NCBI RefSeq assembly: GCF_964222135.1
Contig: NZ_CAXQBR010000002.1
Coordinates: 1 to 62,029 of the forward strand
DNA length: 62,029 bases
DNA from: Euzebya sp.
Lineage (GTDB): Bacteria; Actinomycetota; Nitriliruptoria; Euzebyales; Euzebyaceae
Reading direction: 5' to 3'
The notes beneath the pieces were generated by a model, which saw nothing but the letters and a program-made list of their open reading frames with translations, was not told the origin of the DNA and searched no databases. How positions within the stretch are numbered: the first letter of the stretch is position 1; each line of letters opens with the position of its first letter. Shown here piece by piece: positions 26,387 to 34,259 of this stretch. The position numbers were made by a program, and so were the translations under genes.

Positions 26387-26785
26387 ATGGCCCACCCGCG
26401 GATGTTCGACGACGACGACCCGGTCCTCGCGCGCGTCCGGGCGATCGCGCTGGCCCTGCCGGACGCGGCAGAGAAGGTCTCCCACGGCCGGCCGGCGTTC
26501 TTCACCACCAAGGTGTTCGCCTACTACGGCGGATCGCTGAAGGTGGACGGTGAGTGGGTCCAGCACCCGCACAGCATCATCGTCCAACCCGACGGCGCGG
26601 ACCGCGAGGCGCTCGTCCAGGACCCCCGCGCGTTCGTGCCCGCCTACCTCGGCCCCTCCGGTTGGGTCGGGGTGGACCTCGATGAGCGGACGGACGACGT
26701 CGAGCTCGCCGAGTTGCTCGAGGACTCCTACCGCCAGACCGCCGGGTCGCGCCGGGTCGCCCGCCTGGACCAGCCTCCACGCTGA
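26387..26785 (+). CDS. MmcQ/YjbR family protein
   Basis: 132 residues, typical length. It follows the family pattern: a helix ending ALPDAAEKVSHGRPAFFTTK (about 23-42), strands VFAYYGG and HSIIVQP, then the PAYLGPSGWVGVDLDE (about 85-100) beta-hairpin and a C-terminal helix ELLEDSYRQTA. The fold resembles double-wing DNA-binding domains; a role is not established. It lies 35 bases after the sugar transferase gene. Confidence 0.85.
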   Translation: MAHPRMFDDDDPVLARVRAIALALPDAAEKVSHGRPAFFTTKVFAYYGGSLKVDGEWVQHPHSIIVQPDGADREALVQDPRAFVPAYLGPSGWVGVDLDERTDDVELAELLEDSYRQTAGSRRVARLDQPPR

Positions 26786-26866
26786 GGCTGGGGACAACCC
26801 GCCGCCGATCGTCACACCCCCTCCTGAGGGTGGTCGCACCGCAGACCGACTCCAGGAGGATCCACC

Positions 26867-27460
26867 GTGGACGACCACGACATCAGCGACTTCATCGACG
26901 GCCTCGACGACGCCGGCGGGTTCGCCGGCAGGGGCACCCACGAGGCGGCGGCGACCCCCGCCCTGCTGCACCAACACCGCGCCGGCAGGGTCGAGGACTG
27001 GCTCGTGACCGCCGTCACCGCGCTGCGCGACGGGATGCGCGACGACCTGCAACCCCCCGTCGCCCGCGGACTGCTGCAGACCGCCCAGGCGGTGCACGCG
27101 AGCGAGGCCGAGCCGTGCTGTGCCACCGAGTGGTTCGCACACGAGCTCAGGCGTCGGGCGAGGGACCTCCCCGATGTCTGGGTCGCCCTCGCGGTCCCCG
27201 ACCTGGGCCCGAGCCGGATCTCGACGGCGGACTGGAACCCGCTCAACCTGGGCCACGGCGTCCGGGTCCGCGACATGCGCTGGTTCGTCGAGATCCGCGG
27301 GAGGGGGCTCGGACTCGACCGGGGGAAGCTGGTCCGGACCGGACGCACCTCCCTCCTCACCGACGGGCCCGTCGACCTCGAGGCCGCCGACGACCCCGGC
27401 CTGATGCGGCTGGGTCGCCGGGTCCTGCGTGGCCACCCGGTCCGTCGGGCCGCACGATGA
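26867..27460 (+). CDS. Uncharacterised 197-residue protein
   Basis: No family recognised. The protein is soluble and acidic at the N-terminus (MDDHDISDFIDGLDDAGG), with a helical middle and a beta-rich segment (about 105-150: VWVALAVPDLGPSR, WFVEIRGRGLGLDR). Two Cys at about 84-85 (PCC) are the only ones. AGGAGGATCCACC upstream gives a good ribosome binding site. Its stop overlaps the ATG of a 56-residue gene, so the two form a unit; the small partner resembles an excisionase, and this gene may belong to a small mobile or toxin-antitoxin-like locus. Confidence 0.6.
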   Translation: MDDHDISDFIDGLDDAGGFAGRGTHEAAATPALLHQHRAGRVEDWLVTAVTALRDGMRDDLQPPVARGLLQTAQAVHASEAEPCCATEWFAHELRRRARDLPDVWVALAVPDLGPSRISTADWNPLNLGHGVRVRDMRWFVEIRGRGLGLDRGKLVRTGRTSLLTDGPVDLEAADDPGLMRLGRRVLRGHPVRRAAR

Positions 27461-27627
27461 TCCTGGAGGCTGCTGAGCGCTTGGACGTCGACGTCGACCT
27501 GGTGCTCGATCTGGTCCTCTCGGGCCTTGTTCCGTCCGTCCGGCGTCCGAACGGCAGGCCGTTGGTGAGGACGGACGACGTGGCCGCTGCGATCGATCAC
27601 AACCCGACCGTGCGCAGTCCGAACTAG
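27457..27627 (+). CDS. Very small helix-turn-helix, excisionase-like protein
   Basis: 56 residues. The pattern is a MerR/excisionase-type winged helix: a helix (MILEAAERLDVDVDLVLDLV), a turn, then a wing-like segment SGLVPSVRRPNGRPLVRTDD followed by a V-A-A-A helix. Length and layout suit a DNA-binding recombination directionality factor or an antitoxin. The ATG is inside the upstream stop (ATGA), and it ends seven bases from the convergent ABC permease stop. Confidence 0.55.
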   Translation: MILEAAERLDVDVDLVLDLVLSGLVPSVRRPNGRPLVRTDDVAAAIDHNPTVRSPN

Positions 27628-27634
27628 CCCGGAG

Positions 27635-28396
27635 CTACGCGACCTTCCGGCGGTAGGTGGCCATGGCGCCGGCGTAGGCGACGACGAGGATGCCGACGCA
27701 CCAGGCCAGCGCGATCCAGATGTCGGCGTCGACCGGCTGGGAGGCGAACAGGTCCCGGATCGCGTTGACGATCGAGGTGACCGGCTGGTTCTCGGCGAAC
27801 GCGCGGACCGGGCCCGGCATCGTGTCGGTCGGCACGAACGCCGAGCTGATGAACGGGAGGAACACCAGCGGGTAGGAGAACGCGCTCGCGCCGTCGACGG
27901 TCGTGGCGGACAGGCCGGGGATGATCGCGATCCAGGTCAGCGCCAGGGTGAACAACCCCAGGATCCCGACGACGGCCAGCCACGCCAGCACGCCGGCACC
28001 GGACCGGAAGCCCATGAGGAGGGCGACGAGCACGACGACGACCAGTGACGCCGCGTTGGCGACCAGCGAGGTCAGCACGTGCGCCCACAGCACCGAGGAG
28101 CGGGCGATCGGCATGGACTGGAACCGCTCGAAGATGCCGCCCTGCAGATCCTGGAACAGCCGGTAGGCGGTGTAGGAGATGCCCGAGGCGATCGTGATGA
28201 TCAGGATGCCCGGCAGCAGGTAGTCGACGTAGGACCCCGTCCCCGTCTCGATCGCCCCGCCGAACACGTAGACGAACAGCAGCAGGAACGCGATCGGCAT
28301 GATCGTGGTCGTGATGATCGTGTCGACGCTGCGGGTGATGTGGCGCAGGGACCGCCCCAGCAGGGTGGTGGTGTCGCTCAGGAACTGGGTGCTCAT
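27635..28396 (-). CDS. drrB: ABC-2 type exporter permease, DrrB-like
   Basis: 253 residues with six membrane helices (first near residue 30, last near 230-248). The central GGIFERFQSMPIARSSVLWA (about 87-106) and VFLPFISSAFVPTDTMP (about 170-186) are hallmarks of DrrB permeases. Together with a DrrA ATPase it would export drugs or lipids. The ATG overlaps the TGA of the ATPase gene (ATGA). Because that ATPase is truncated, this permease probably has no working motor unless it borrows one. Confidence 0.88.
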   Translation of the reverse strand: MSTQFLSDTTTLLGRSLRHITRSVDTIITTTIMPIAFLLLFVYVFGGAIETGTGSYVDYLLPGILIITIASGISYTAYRLFQDLQGGIFERFQSMPIARSSVLWAHVLTSLVANAASLVVVVLVALLMGFRSGAGVLAWLAVVGILGLFTLALTWIAIIPGLSATTVDGASAFSYPLVFLPFISSAFVPTDTMPGPVRAFAENQPVTSIVNAIRDLFASQPVDADIWIALAWCVGILVVAYAGAMATYRRKVA

Positions 28397-29010
28397 GACT
28401 GGTCTCCCTCCGAGGTCGTGCCACCGATCAGGGACAGGAAGACGTCCTCGAGCGTCGGCTGCTTCTCCACGTACTCGACCGTCGCCGCGGGCAGGAGGCG
28501 CTTGAGCTCCTCGAGGCTCCCGCTCACGATGATCCGCCCCTCGTGCAGGATCGCGATGCGGTCCGCGAGGTGCTCGGCCTCCTCGAGGTGCTGGGTCGTG
28601 AGCAGCACCGTGGTGCCGGCGTCCGCGAGCTGCCGCACCGCCCGCCACACCTCGATGCGCGCCTGCGGGTCCAGCCCCGTCGTCGGCTCGTCGAGGTAGA
28701 TGACCGGGGGGTCGCCGATCAGGCTCATCGCGAGGTCCAGGCGGCGGCGCATCCCTCCGGAGTACTCGCCGACCTTCCGCCCGCCGGCGTCGGTCAGCGA
28801 GAAGCGCGCCAGCAGGTCGTCGGCGACCCCGCCGGGGTCCGCGACGTGGCGCAGCTTGGCGATCAGGACCAGGTTCTCGCGCCCGGTGAGGATCTCGTCG
28901 ACCGCGGCGGACTGGCCGGTGAGGCTGAAGGACTCCCGCGCGCGGGCCGGGTCGGCCGCGACGTCGACCCCGTGCACGGTGGCCGTGCCCGCGTCCAGAC
29001 CGAGGTGCCA
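28393..29010 (-). pseudogene. drrA: DrrA-like ABC ATPase, N-terminus and Walker A missing
   Basis: About 205 residues align to DrrA-type ATPases from the GTATVHGVDVAADPARARES stretch onward: Q-loop SLTGQSAAVDE, signature YSGGMRRRLDLAMSLIGDPP, Walker B VIYLDEPTTGLDP, H-loop TTQH and the closing TLEDVFLSLIGG. The first 60 or so residues of the family, with GPNGAGKTT, are gone. Homology stops within a few bases of the ATG of the divergent TetR gene, and the frame beyond reads antisense through that gene. Without Walker A it cannot hydrolyse ATP. A deletion of the start plus intergenic promoter, or a misassembly, explains it. Confidence 0.85.
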
Positions 29011-29762
29011 TGGCCGACAGCGACACGACGTACGTCTCGGTGTGGGCCAAGCCGGCACCGGAGACCCGTTCGACGCTGACCCGCGACCAGATCGTGGTCG
29101 CGGCCATGGAGCTCCTCGACCGCGACGGCATCGAAGGGCTCAGCATGCGCAACCTCGCCAGCGGGCTGGAGGTCGGCGCCACCACGCTCTACTGGCACGT
29201 GGCCAACCGGCAGGAGCTCCTCGCCCTCGTGGTCAACGAGGTCTACGGCGAGGTCGAGCTGCTCGACCCGGAGGAGGCGGACTGGCGGTCCGCCGTGCGG
29301 CACCTGGCCCACCAGACGCGCGCCGGGGTCCTGCGCCACCCCTGGGTCGTGTCGGTCCTCGACCTGTTGGTGGGGGACTCATTCGCCCCGAACCTCGTCC
29401 GCATCACCGAGCACATGCTGGTCGTGCTCGAGGGGGCCGGCTTCGCGCTGCGGGAGGCCGAGCGCGCGCTGTCCACCGTCTCGGCCTACGTGCTGGGCAT
29501 CTCACTGAGCGAGGCCGCGTGGCGCGGTGCCGGGTACGCCGACGAGCAGGGCGACGAGGCGGTGGCTGCCGAGTGGCAGCGCCTGGCGATGACGGCGACC
29601 GAGGACGCCCCGCGGCTGCGCGCGCTCTTCACCGCGTACGAGGACGTCGACGTGGAGCGGACCACGACCGACGACTTCGAGTACGGCCTCGACCGGGTCC
29701 TCGACGGCCTCCAGCTCCGCCTGGACGCCATCGCGGGCACCGGGTCGGGGGGTCGGGGATAG
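29010..29762 (+). CDS. TetR-family regulator of the DrrAB exporter
   Basis: 250 residues. N-terminal helix-turn-helix (about 24-70): LTRDQIVVAAMELLDRDGIE, then LSMRNLASGLEVGATTLYWH, a standard TetR pattern. The ligand-binding domain follows (about 85-235), with AHQTRAGVLRHPWVVSVLDL as often seen in TetR_C regulators of DrrAB-like pumps. The ATG abuts the remnant of drrA: there is no ribosome binding site and no room for a promoter, because the bases just before it are drrA coding sequence. Regulator and pump were probably divergently transcribed before the deletion or misjoin. Confidence 0.88.
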   Translation: MADSDTTYVSVWAKPAPETRSTLTRDQIVVAAMELLDRDGIEGLSMRNLASGLEVGATTLYWHVANRQELLALVVNEVYGEVELLDPEEADWRSAVRHLAHQTRAGVLRHPWVVSVLDLLVGDSFAPNLVRITEHMLVVLEGAGFALREAERALSTVSAYVLGISLSEAAWRGAGYADEQGDEAVAAEWQRLAMTATEDAPRLRALFTAYEDVDVERTTTDDFEYGLDRVLDGLQLRLDAIAGTGSGGRG

Positions 29763-29771
29763 CCTCGGATC

Positions 29772-30182
29772 GTGCTCGACCACCGTGATGTGCTGGCGAC
29801 GCTGGTCGCCGTCGCGGATGACGGCCGCCTGGCGACGATCTGCGAACGCCACGGGGTGGTCGTCCTGGGCGCGCACGGCAGCGCAGTCGACGGCGACCGC
29901 CCGGCGCGCGACCTGGACCTCGCGGTGCTCCTCCGACCGGACGCCTCGCCTGACGACGTGCTCGCGCTCACCGAAGAGCTGGGCGAGCTCCTCGGCGACG
30001 TGGTGATCGACGTCATGGACCTGCGGCAGGCCTCGCCGGTGGCGCGCACCCACGGCCTGGGCGGGATGCCGCTGTACGAGGACCGGCCCGGGCGCTTCGC
30101 CCACGAGTGCGTGGCGGCATGGTCTGAGCGTCTCGACACGGCCTGGCTCCGCCGGCTCGAGCGTGAGGTGCTGGCCGGATGA
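29772..30182 (+). CDS. mntA: MNT-type nucleotidyltransferase antitoxin, MntA-like
   Basis: 136 residues. The minimal nucleotidyltransferase motif is VVLGAHGSAVDGDRPARDLD followed by LAVL (about 37-60): GS, then D-x-D. A later DVVIDVMDLR (about 77-86) supplies the third acidic residue. Such proteins neutralise HEPN toxins by adding AMP to a tyrosine near the RNase site. GTG start. The stop overlaps the ATG of the HEPN gene. It lies ten bases after the TetR gene on the same strand. Confidence 0.85.
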   Translation: MLDHRDVLATLVAVADDGRLATICERHGVVVLGAHGSAVDGDRPARDLDLAVLLRPDASPDDVLALTEELGELLGDVVIDVMDLRQASPVARTHGLGGMPLYEDRPGRFAHECVAAWSERLDTAWLRRLEREVLAG

Positions 30183-30643
30183 CCCCGCGGGCGCTCGACC
30201 CGGAGGTGGTCCAGCAGAAGGTGCGTCACATCGCCCGGTTGCGGGATGACCTCCGCGCGATGGGTGTCGTCGAGGCCGCCCGCCTCGAGGCCGAACCCGT
30301 GACCCGACACGCAGGGGAGTGGATCCTCACACAGGTGGCCCAGCAGGCTGCCGCCGCGGCGACGTACCTGGTGGTGCGCTCAGGGGGTCAGGTGCCGACG
30401 ACCTACCGGGAGTCGTTTCGCCTGCTGGCTGCCGACGCCGTCATCGATCCCGATCTTGCCGAGCGGCTGCAGGCGCTCGCCGGGATGCGCAACCTCCTGG
30501 TCCACCGCTATGACGACATCGACCTGGACCGGCTGGCTGCCGGGTTGCGACGGCTCCCAGAGGACGCCGACGCCTTCGTCCACCAGGTGACCGCCGAGGT
30601 TCGTCGCCTCCTGGGAGAGGGCACGGACCCGCCACCGTCGTGA
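30179..30643 (+). CDS. hepT: HEPN-family RNase toxin, HepT-like (DUF86)
   Basis: 154 residues, helical. The HEPN motif is MRNLLVHRYDDID near 103-115: Arg, four residues, His, then a Tyr two residues later, which is the AMPylation target in characterised HepT proteins. EWILTQVAQQAAAAATYLV (about 43-61) is the second helix bearing family positions. HepT cleaves tRNA and is held inactive by MntA. The start lies within the antitoxin stop (ATGA), the usual order with the antitoxin first. Confidence 0.88.
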   Translation: MTPRALDPEVVQQKVRHIARLRDDLRAMGVVEAARLEAEPVTRHAGEWILTQVAQQAAAAATYLVVRSGGQVPTTYRESFRLLAADAVIDPDLAERLQALAGMRNLLVHRYDDIDLDRLAAGLRRLPEDADAFVHQVTAEVRRLLGEGTDPPPS

Positions 30644-30705
30644 CGACGGCGTCCGCACGAGACGACGAGGCCCGCCAGATCGATGGTGGGCGTGGCCTCA
30701 GGCGG

Positions 30706-31254
30706 TCAGCGGGCCTGCGCGGCCTGGGGATCGTCCGTGCCGCGCCACAGCGCCCACGCGCCGGGCAGGGTCCCGATCCCGGTGCCCATCATCGGCCACA
30801 CCGGCCAGAAGTAATCCGCACCCGTGAGCGCCCAGATCGTGAGGAACAGGGCGCACAGCGCCAGCCAGCCGGCGACCATCGACCGGGCCGCCGCGCGCCG
30901 GCGGGCTCGCGACGACGCCGGGGCCGTCCGCGGCAGGTCCGCGGTCACCGCCGCCAGCTCGGACTCCGTGACGGCCGCGAAGACGCGGTCCAGGCGCTCC
31001 TCGAACTCCACCAGGGTCAGCCGGCCGGCGGCCATGTGGACGCCCAGCGCCTCCGACGCCTCCCGGCGGGCGGCGTCGTCCACCCGCAGGTCGGCGCGCG
31101 CCGCGCCCGTGCGCTGTCGGGAGCGCGACGTCGGGGGGAGGGGCAACGACCCGTTCCGCCGGTCCGCTGGACGTTCGTCGACGTGCGTCCCGCCGGTCGA
31201 CCTGCCGCCGCCGACCGACACCGCCGACTCGAGTCGCTGCGAGGTGCACCACAT
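30706..31254 (-). CDS. DUF1707 protein with C-terminal membrane helices
   Basis: 182 residues. A disordered N-terminus precedes DUF1707 (about 62-110): LRVDDAARREASEALGVHMA and GRLTLVEFEERLDRVFAA. Two hydrophobic segments follow (about 128-165) with WPVWPMMGTGIGTLP. DUF1707 proteins are common in actinobacteria as small membrane-tethered proteins of unknown role. ATG 31254 is chosen because GGAGGAGG lies eight bases upstream; in-frame ATGs just before it are too close. It shares the operator region with the divergent TetR gene and is probably its target. Confidence 0.8.
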   Translation of the reverse strand: MWCTSQRLESAVSVGGGRSTGGTHVDERPADRRNGSLPLPPTSRSRQRTGAARADLRVDDAARREASEALGVHMAAGRLTLVEFEERLDRVFAAVTESELAAVTADLPRTAPASSRARRRAAARSMVAGWLALCALFLTIWALTGADYFWPVWPMMGTGIGTLPGAWALWRGTDDPQAAQAR

Positions 31255-31283
31255 GCCCATCCCTCCTCCGAGACACCGAATCA

Positions 31284-31325
31284 CTTGACAGTGTCAAGCC
31301 TACGCCGTGACTTGACACTGTCAAG
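31284..31325. promoter_or_regulatory. Two 15-bp palindromic operators between TetR gene and DUF1707 gene
   Basis: Two sites, CTTGACAGTGTCAAG (31284-31298) and CTTGACACTGTCAAG (31311-31325), each have perfect 7-bp arms around one base and are reverse complements of each other, with centres 27 bp apart. Each holds a TTGACA -35 hexamer in both directions. For the TetR gene, TTGACA at 31312 with GACGAT at 31335-31340 would place transcription start at or next to its GTG, implying a leaderless mRNA. Binding by the adjacent TetR is inferred. Confidence 0.8.
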
Positions 31326-31346
31326 CCGGATCCGGACGATGACCCG

Positions 31347-31988
31347 GTGCCGCGCCCACCGACCGACCCGCCTGCCTCCGACGGCGCCCGCGCCGCCCTG
31401 CTGGCCGCCGCCGAGGCCGAGGTCGCCGAGGGCGGGAGCGCCGCGGTCAGCCTGCGGGCGATCGCCCGTCGAGCCGGCGTCAGCCACGCCGCCCCGGCCT
31501 ACCACTTCGGCGACAAGGCGGGGGTCCTCACCGCCCTGGCGACCGAGGGGTTCCGCCGCCTGACCGCCGCGATGCGCGACGCGATCGCGGACTCAGACGC
31601 CCCGACGCCGGCGCGGGAGGTCCAGGCCGCCGGCATGGGCTACCTCCGCTTCGCCCTCGACAACCCGGCGCTGTTCGACGTCATGTGGCGGCCCTCCTCC
31701 CTCCACCGCGACGACCCCGACCTGCGTGCCCGCGGCGACGACGCCTACGCGATCCTCGTCGACGCCATCGCCGCCGCCCAGGCGCGCGGGTGGGGAGACG
31801 GACGCGACGCCGACCTGCTCGCCGTCCTGATGTGGAGCTGGATCCACGGCATGGCGACCCTGCTCCGCGACGGCCCGCTCGCCGAGCAGGGCGACGCCCA
31901 GACCGCCGACACGCCCTCCGCGGAGGAGCTGGCCCGGGCCGTCGGCCGCATCCTGATCGACGCCCTCGCCGCCCCGCCCACCGGCTGA
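31347..31988 (+). CDS. TetR/AcrR regulator with WHG-type C-terminal domain
   Basis: 213 residues. The helix-turn-helix spans about 15-60: AALLAAAEAEVAEGGSAAVS, then LRAIARRAGVSHAAPAYHFG. The ligand domain contains MGYLRFALDNPALFDVMWRP (about 92-111) and WSWIHGMATLL (about 168-178), the latter being the W-H-G signature. Start is GTG with no clear ribosome binding site, consistent with a leaderless transcript from the promoter inside the operator. It probably represses itself and the divergent DUF1707 gene. Confidence 0.92.
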   Translation: MPRPPTDPPASDGARAALLAAAEAEVAEGGSAAVSLRAIARRAGVSHAAPAYHFGDKAGVLTALATEGFRRLTAAMRDAIADSDAPTPAREVQAAGMGYLRFALDNPALFDVMWRPSSLHRDDPDLRARGDDAYAILVDAIAAAQARGWGDGRDADLLAVLMWSWIHGMATLLRDGPLAEQGDAQTADTPSAEELARAVGRILIDALAAPPTG

Positions 31989-31992
31989 CGCC

Positions 31993-32727
31993 TCACCCCA
32001 GCTCCGGCGCCCGCGCCGCGAGCCACGCCGCCTCGTCGTCCCACGCCGACAGCGGCACGCGGCCGAGGAACGACGCCCACGGCTCGCGGCCGGCCACGCC
32101 CCACCGGGCGGTCCGCCGGTGCTCGCGGCGCTGGAGCACCTGCAGCGCCCGCACGACCTGCCCGGGATCGAACCGGCCGTAGCCGTCGCACAGCACCGCC
32201 AACCGCACCCGCAGGTCCCCGCACGCGGCGACCCCGGCCTCCTGCCAGCGCCGGCTGAGCGGCACCGCGTACCAGGCCAGCCACGCCACGTCGCGGATCC
32301 GCGGGCCCGGCTCGGCCAGGTCCCAGTCGATCAGCGCGACCGGCTCCTCGCCCTGCCACACCACGTTCCACGGCGCGACGTCGCCGTGGCACACCACCTC
32401 CCACGGCTGCACCGTCCGGGCGGCGGCGCACCACCGCAGCGCCCCCTCCGGCCGCCAGCCCGCCACCGCGTCGTGGTAGCCGCGCAGCAACCGGGCCATG
32501 CGCCACAGCCCCTCCCCGCCCACGGGTGAGGGGGCGAACGGCCGGTGCGCCACCTCACCCGGGATCCACGTCAGCACCTCCCGGCCTGCCTCGTCGATCC
32601 CCCGCACCCGCGGCGCGCCGTCGAAGCCGACCGCCTCGAGGTGGCCGAGCAGCCGGTGCACCGCCGGCGTCCACACCCCCGTCGGCCGGCGGACGGTGTC
32701 GCCGAACCGGACCACCCCCGCGGTCAT
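31993..32727 (-). CDS. Aminoglycoside phosphotransferase-family protein
   Basis: 244 residues. The catalytic loop is VCHGDVAPWNVVW (about 113-125), with His-Gly-Asp and the downstream Asn, and the metal-binding Asp is in LIDWDLAEPGPRIRDVAWLA (about 131-150). This is the APH/choline-kinase fold. The N-terminal lobe is short and lacks a clear glycine-rich loop. Substrate unknown: many members phosphorylate small alcohols or antibiotics. It is followed upstream by the NrtR-like gene on the same strand, 35 bases away. Confidence 0.85.
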   Translation of the reverse strand: MTAGVVRFGDTVRRPTGVWTPAVHRLLGHLEAVGFDGAPRVRGIDEAGREVLTWIPGEVAHRPFAPSPVGGEGLWRMARLLRGYHDAVAGWRPEGALRWCAAARTVQPWEVVCHGDVAPWNVVWQGEEPVALIDWDLAEPGPRIRDVAWLAWYAVPLSRRWQEAGVAACGDLRVRLAVLCDGYGRFDPGQVVRALQVLQRREHRRTARWGVAGREPWASFLGRVPLSAWDDEAAWLAARAPELG

Positions 32728-32762
32728 GCGCCCGCCGTGGAGCCGCTGCTCCGCCGAACCGG

Positions 32763-33509
32763 TCAGCTCGACCCCTCCGGATCGGCCCGCAGCAGGGGAG
32801 GGACGAGGGTCCGCGCCGGCCCGGCCCGGTACAGCAGCGCCGGTCGGCCGCCGGTCGCGGTGCGCTGGCCGGTCGGCTCGACGAACCCCTCGCTGCGCTG
32901 GACCTTGCGGTGGAAGTTCGGGGCGTGCAGCCGCTGTCCCCACACCGCCTCGTAGACCCGCCGGAGCTCCCCGAGGGTGAACTCGTCGGGCACGAAGCTG
33001 GTCGCCAGGGTGGTGTGCTCGAGCGCGGTGCGGGCCCGCTCGACGGCGTCGGCGACGATCGTGGCGTGGTCGAAGGCGAGGGTCGGCAGGTCCTCGGTCG
33101 CCCAGAACCGGGCGGCGGCGGCGTCGCCCCCTCCCACGGGTCCGGGGGGTGCGGGCACCAGCGCGAGGTAGGCGACGGTCACCACCCGCATCCGGGGGTC
33201 CCGGTCGGGGGCGCCGTAGCTGGCCAGCTGCTCCAGGTGCTCGACGGACGCGGCCAGCGCCGCCCCGGCCTCCTCCGCCAGCTCGCGGCGGGCGGCCTGC
33301 CCGAGGTCCTCGTCGGGGCGGACGAACCCGCCGGGCAGCGCCCACCCGCCGGCGAAGGGCGCCTCGCCGCGCTCGACCAGCAGCACCGACAGCTGGCCGG
33401 CCAGGACGGTCAGCACCCCCACGTCGCACGTCACCGCGACCGGGGGGTAGTCCCGGGGGTCGTAGGTCGCCGGCGCGTCGGGGGATGCCATCTGTGAGGA
33501 TTCTGTCAT
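32763..33509 (-). CDS. nrtR: NrtR-like NUDIX regulator of NAD metabolism
   Basis: 248 residues. The NUDIX domain (about 20-155) contains GGWALPGGFVRPDEDLGQAA then RRELAEEAGA, a near-complete Nudix box in GxF..(E)..RELxEEAG form. The C-terminal part (about 165-240) is the winged helix of NrtR: FTLGELRRVYEAVWG and NFHRKVQRSEGFV. NrtR proteins repress NAD genes and are released by ADP-ribose. Its position divergent from pnuC-nadR supports that role. The ATG at 33509 is used; another at 33491 is possible. Whether the Nudix part still hydrolyses substrate is unclear. Confidence 0.9.
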   Translation of the reverse strand: MTESSQMASPDAPATYDPRDYPPVAVTCDVGVLTVLAGQLSVLLVERGEAPFAGGWALPGGFVRPDEDLGQAARRELAEEAGAALAASVEHLEQLASYGAPDRDPRMRVVTVAYLALVPAPPGPVGGGDAAAARFWATEDLPTLAFDHATIVADAVERARTALEHTTLATSFVPDEFTLGELRRVYEAVWGQRLHAPNFHRKVQRSEGFVEPTGQRTATGGRPALLYRAGPARTLVPPLLRADPEGSS

Positions 33510-33554
33510 TGCCCCGGGCCGGCGCCGACGCCTATATTTCTCCACATGAGAATA
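33509..33554 (+). promoter_or_regulatory. pnuC promoter with candidate NrtR operator, probably leaderless
   Basis: TATATT (33533-33538) is a good -10, with TTGCCC (33509-33514) 18 bases before it. Seven bases after the -10 lies the pnuC ATG (33546), so the transcript should start at or next to it. An imperfect palindrome, TATTTCTC...GAGAATA (33535-33554, one bulged T), covers the -10 and the start codon and is the best operator candidate. It is conspicuously AT-rich for this DNA. Confidence 0.5.
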
Positions 33555-34259
33555 AGTCGCCGAACCGGTCTCCTCCTGCTCCTCAGCACCGTCACCTCCA
33601 CCGCCGCGACCGCGGCCGCCGCGGCCGGGTGGCTCCCCCTCGACTGGTCCGCGACCGAGGTCCTCGCCGTGGTCACCGGCGCGTGGAGCGTCGCGCTGCT
33701 GGCCCGCAACCACCCCCTCGGCTGGTGGGTCGGCCTGGTCAGCGTCACCGCCTTCGCGGTCGTGTTCTGGCGGGTGCGGTTGTTCGCCGAGGTCGGCATC
33801 CAGGTCGTCTACCTGGTCACCAGCGTGCAGGCGCTGTGGGTGTGGGCGCGGACCGGGCCGGGGGAGGGGGAGCGACCGGTCGCCACCGTCCCGCGCCGCG
33901 TCGTCGCGCTCACCGTGCCGGCGGTGGTCGTCGGCGTGGTCGCGTTGCGGGCGCTGCTGGTCGAGCTCAACGGCGCCGCCCCGTTCTGGGACGCGCTCAC
34001 CACGGTCGGGAGCCTGACCGCCCACCTGTGGCTGGTCGGCCGCTGGACCCAGGCGTGGTGGATCTGGATCGCGGTCGACGTGATCTACGTGCCGCTCTAC
34101 GCCTCCCGCGGCCTGACCCTCACCAGCGGGCTGTACGTGGTGTTCCTCATCCTGTCGATCAGCGGGCTCCTCCGCTTCCGCGCCGAGGCCCGAGCCGCGG
34201 CGGAGGAGGGACCGGTGCCCGACGACCCCGCGGACGCGGTCGCGGTGGCCGCGGGATGA
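33546..34259 (+). CDS. pnuC: Nicotinamide riboside transporter PnuC
   Basis: 237 residues with seven or so membrane helices. PnuC features are visible: EVLAVVTGAWSVALLARNHP (about 38-57) then LGWWVGL, EVGIQVVYLVTSVQALWVWA, and WWIWIAVDVIYVPLYASRGL (about 164-183) near the end. PnuC lets nicotinamide riboside diffuse in, and trapping comes from phosphorylation by the downstream NadR. The stop overlaps the nadR ATG. Regulation by the divergent NrtR is inferred. Confidence 0.92.
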   Translation: MRISRRTGLLLLLSTVTSTAATAAAAAGWLPLDWSATEVLAVVTGAWSVALLARNHPLGWWVGLVSVTAFAVVFWRVRLFAEVGIQVVYLVTSVQALWVWARTGPGEGERPVATVPRRVVALTVPAVVVGVVALRALLVELNGAAPFWDALTTVGSLTAHLWLVGRWTQAWWIWIAVDVIYVPLYASRGLTLTSGLYVVFLILSISGLLRFRAEARAAAEEGPVPDDPADAVAVAAG

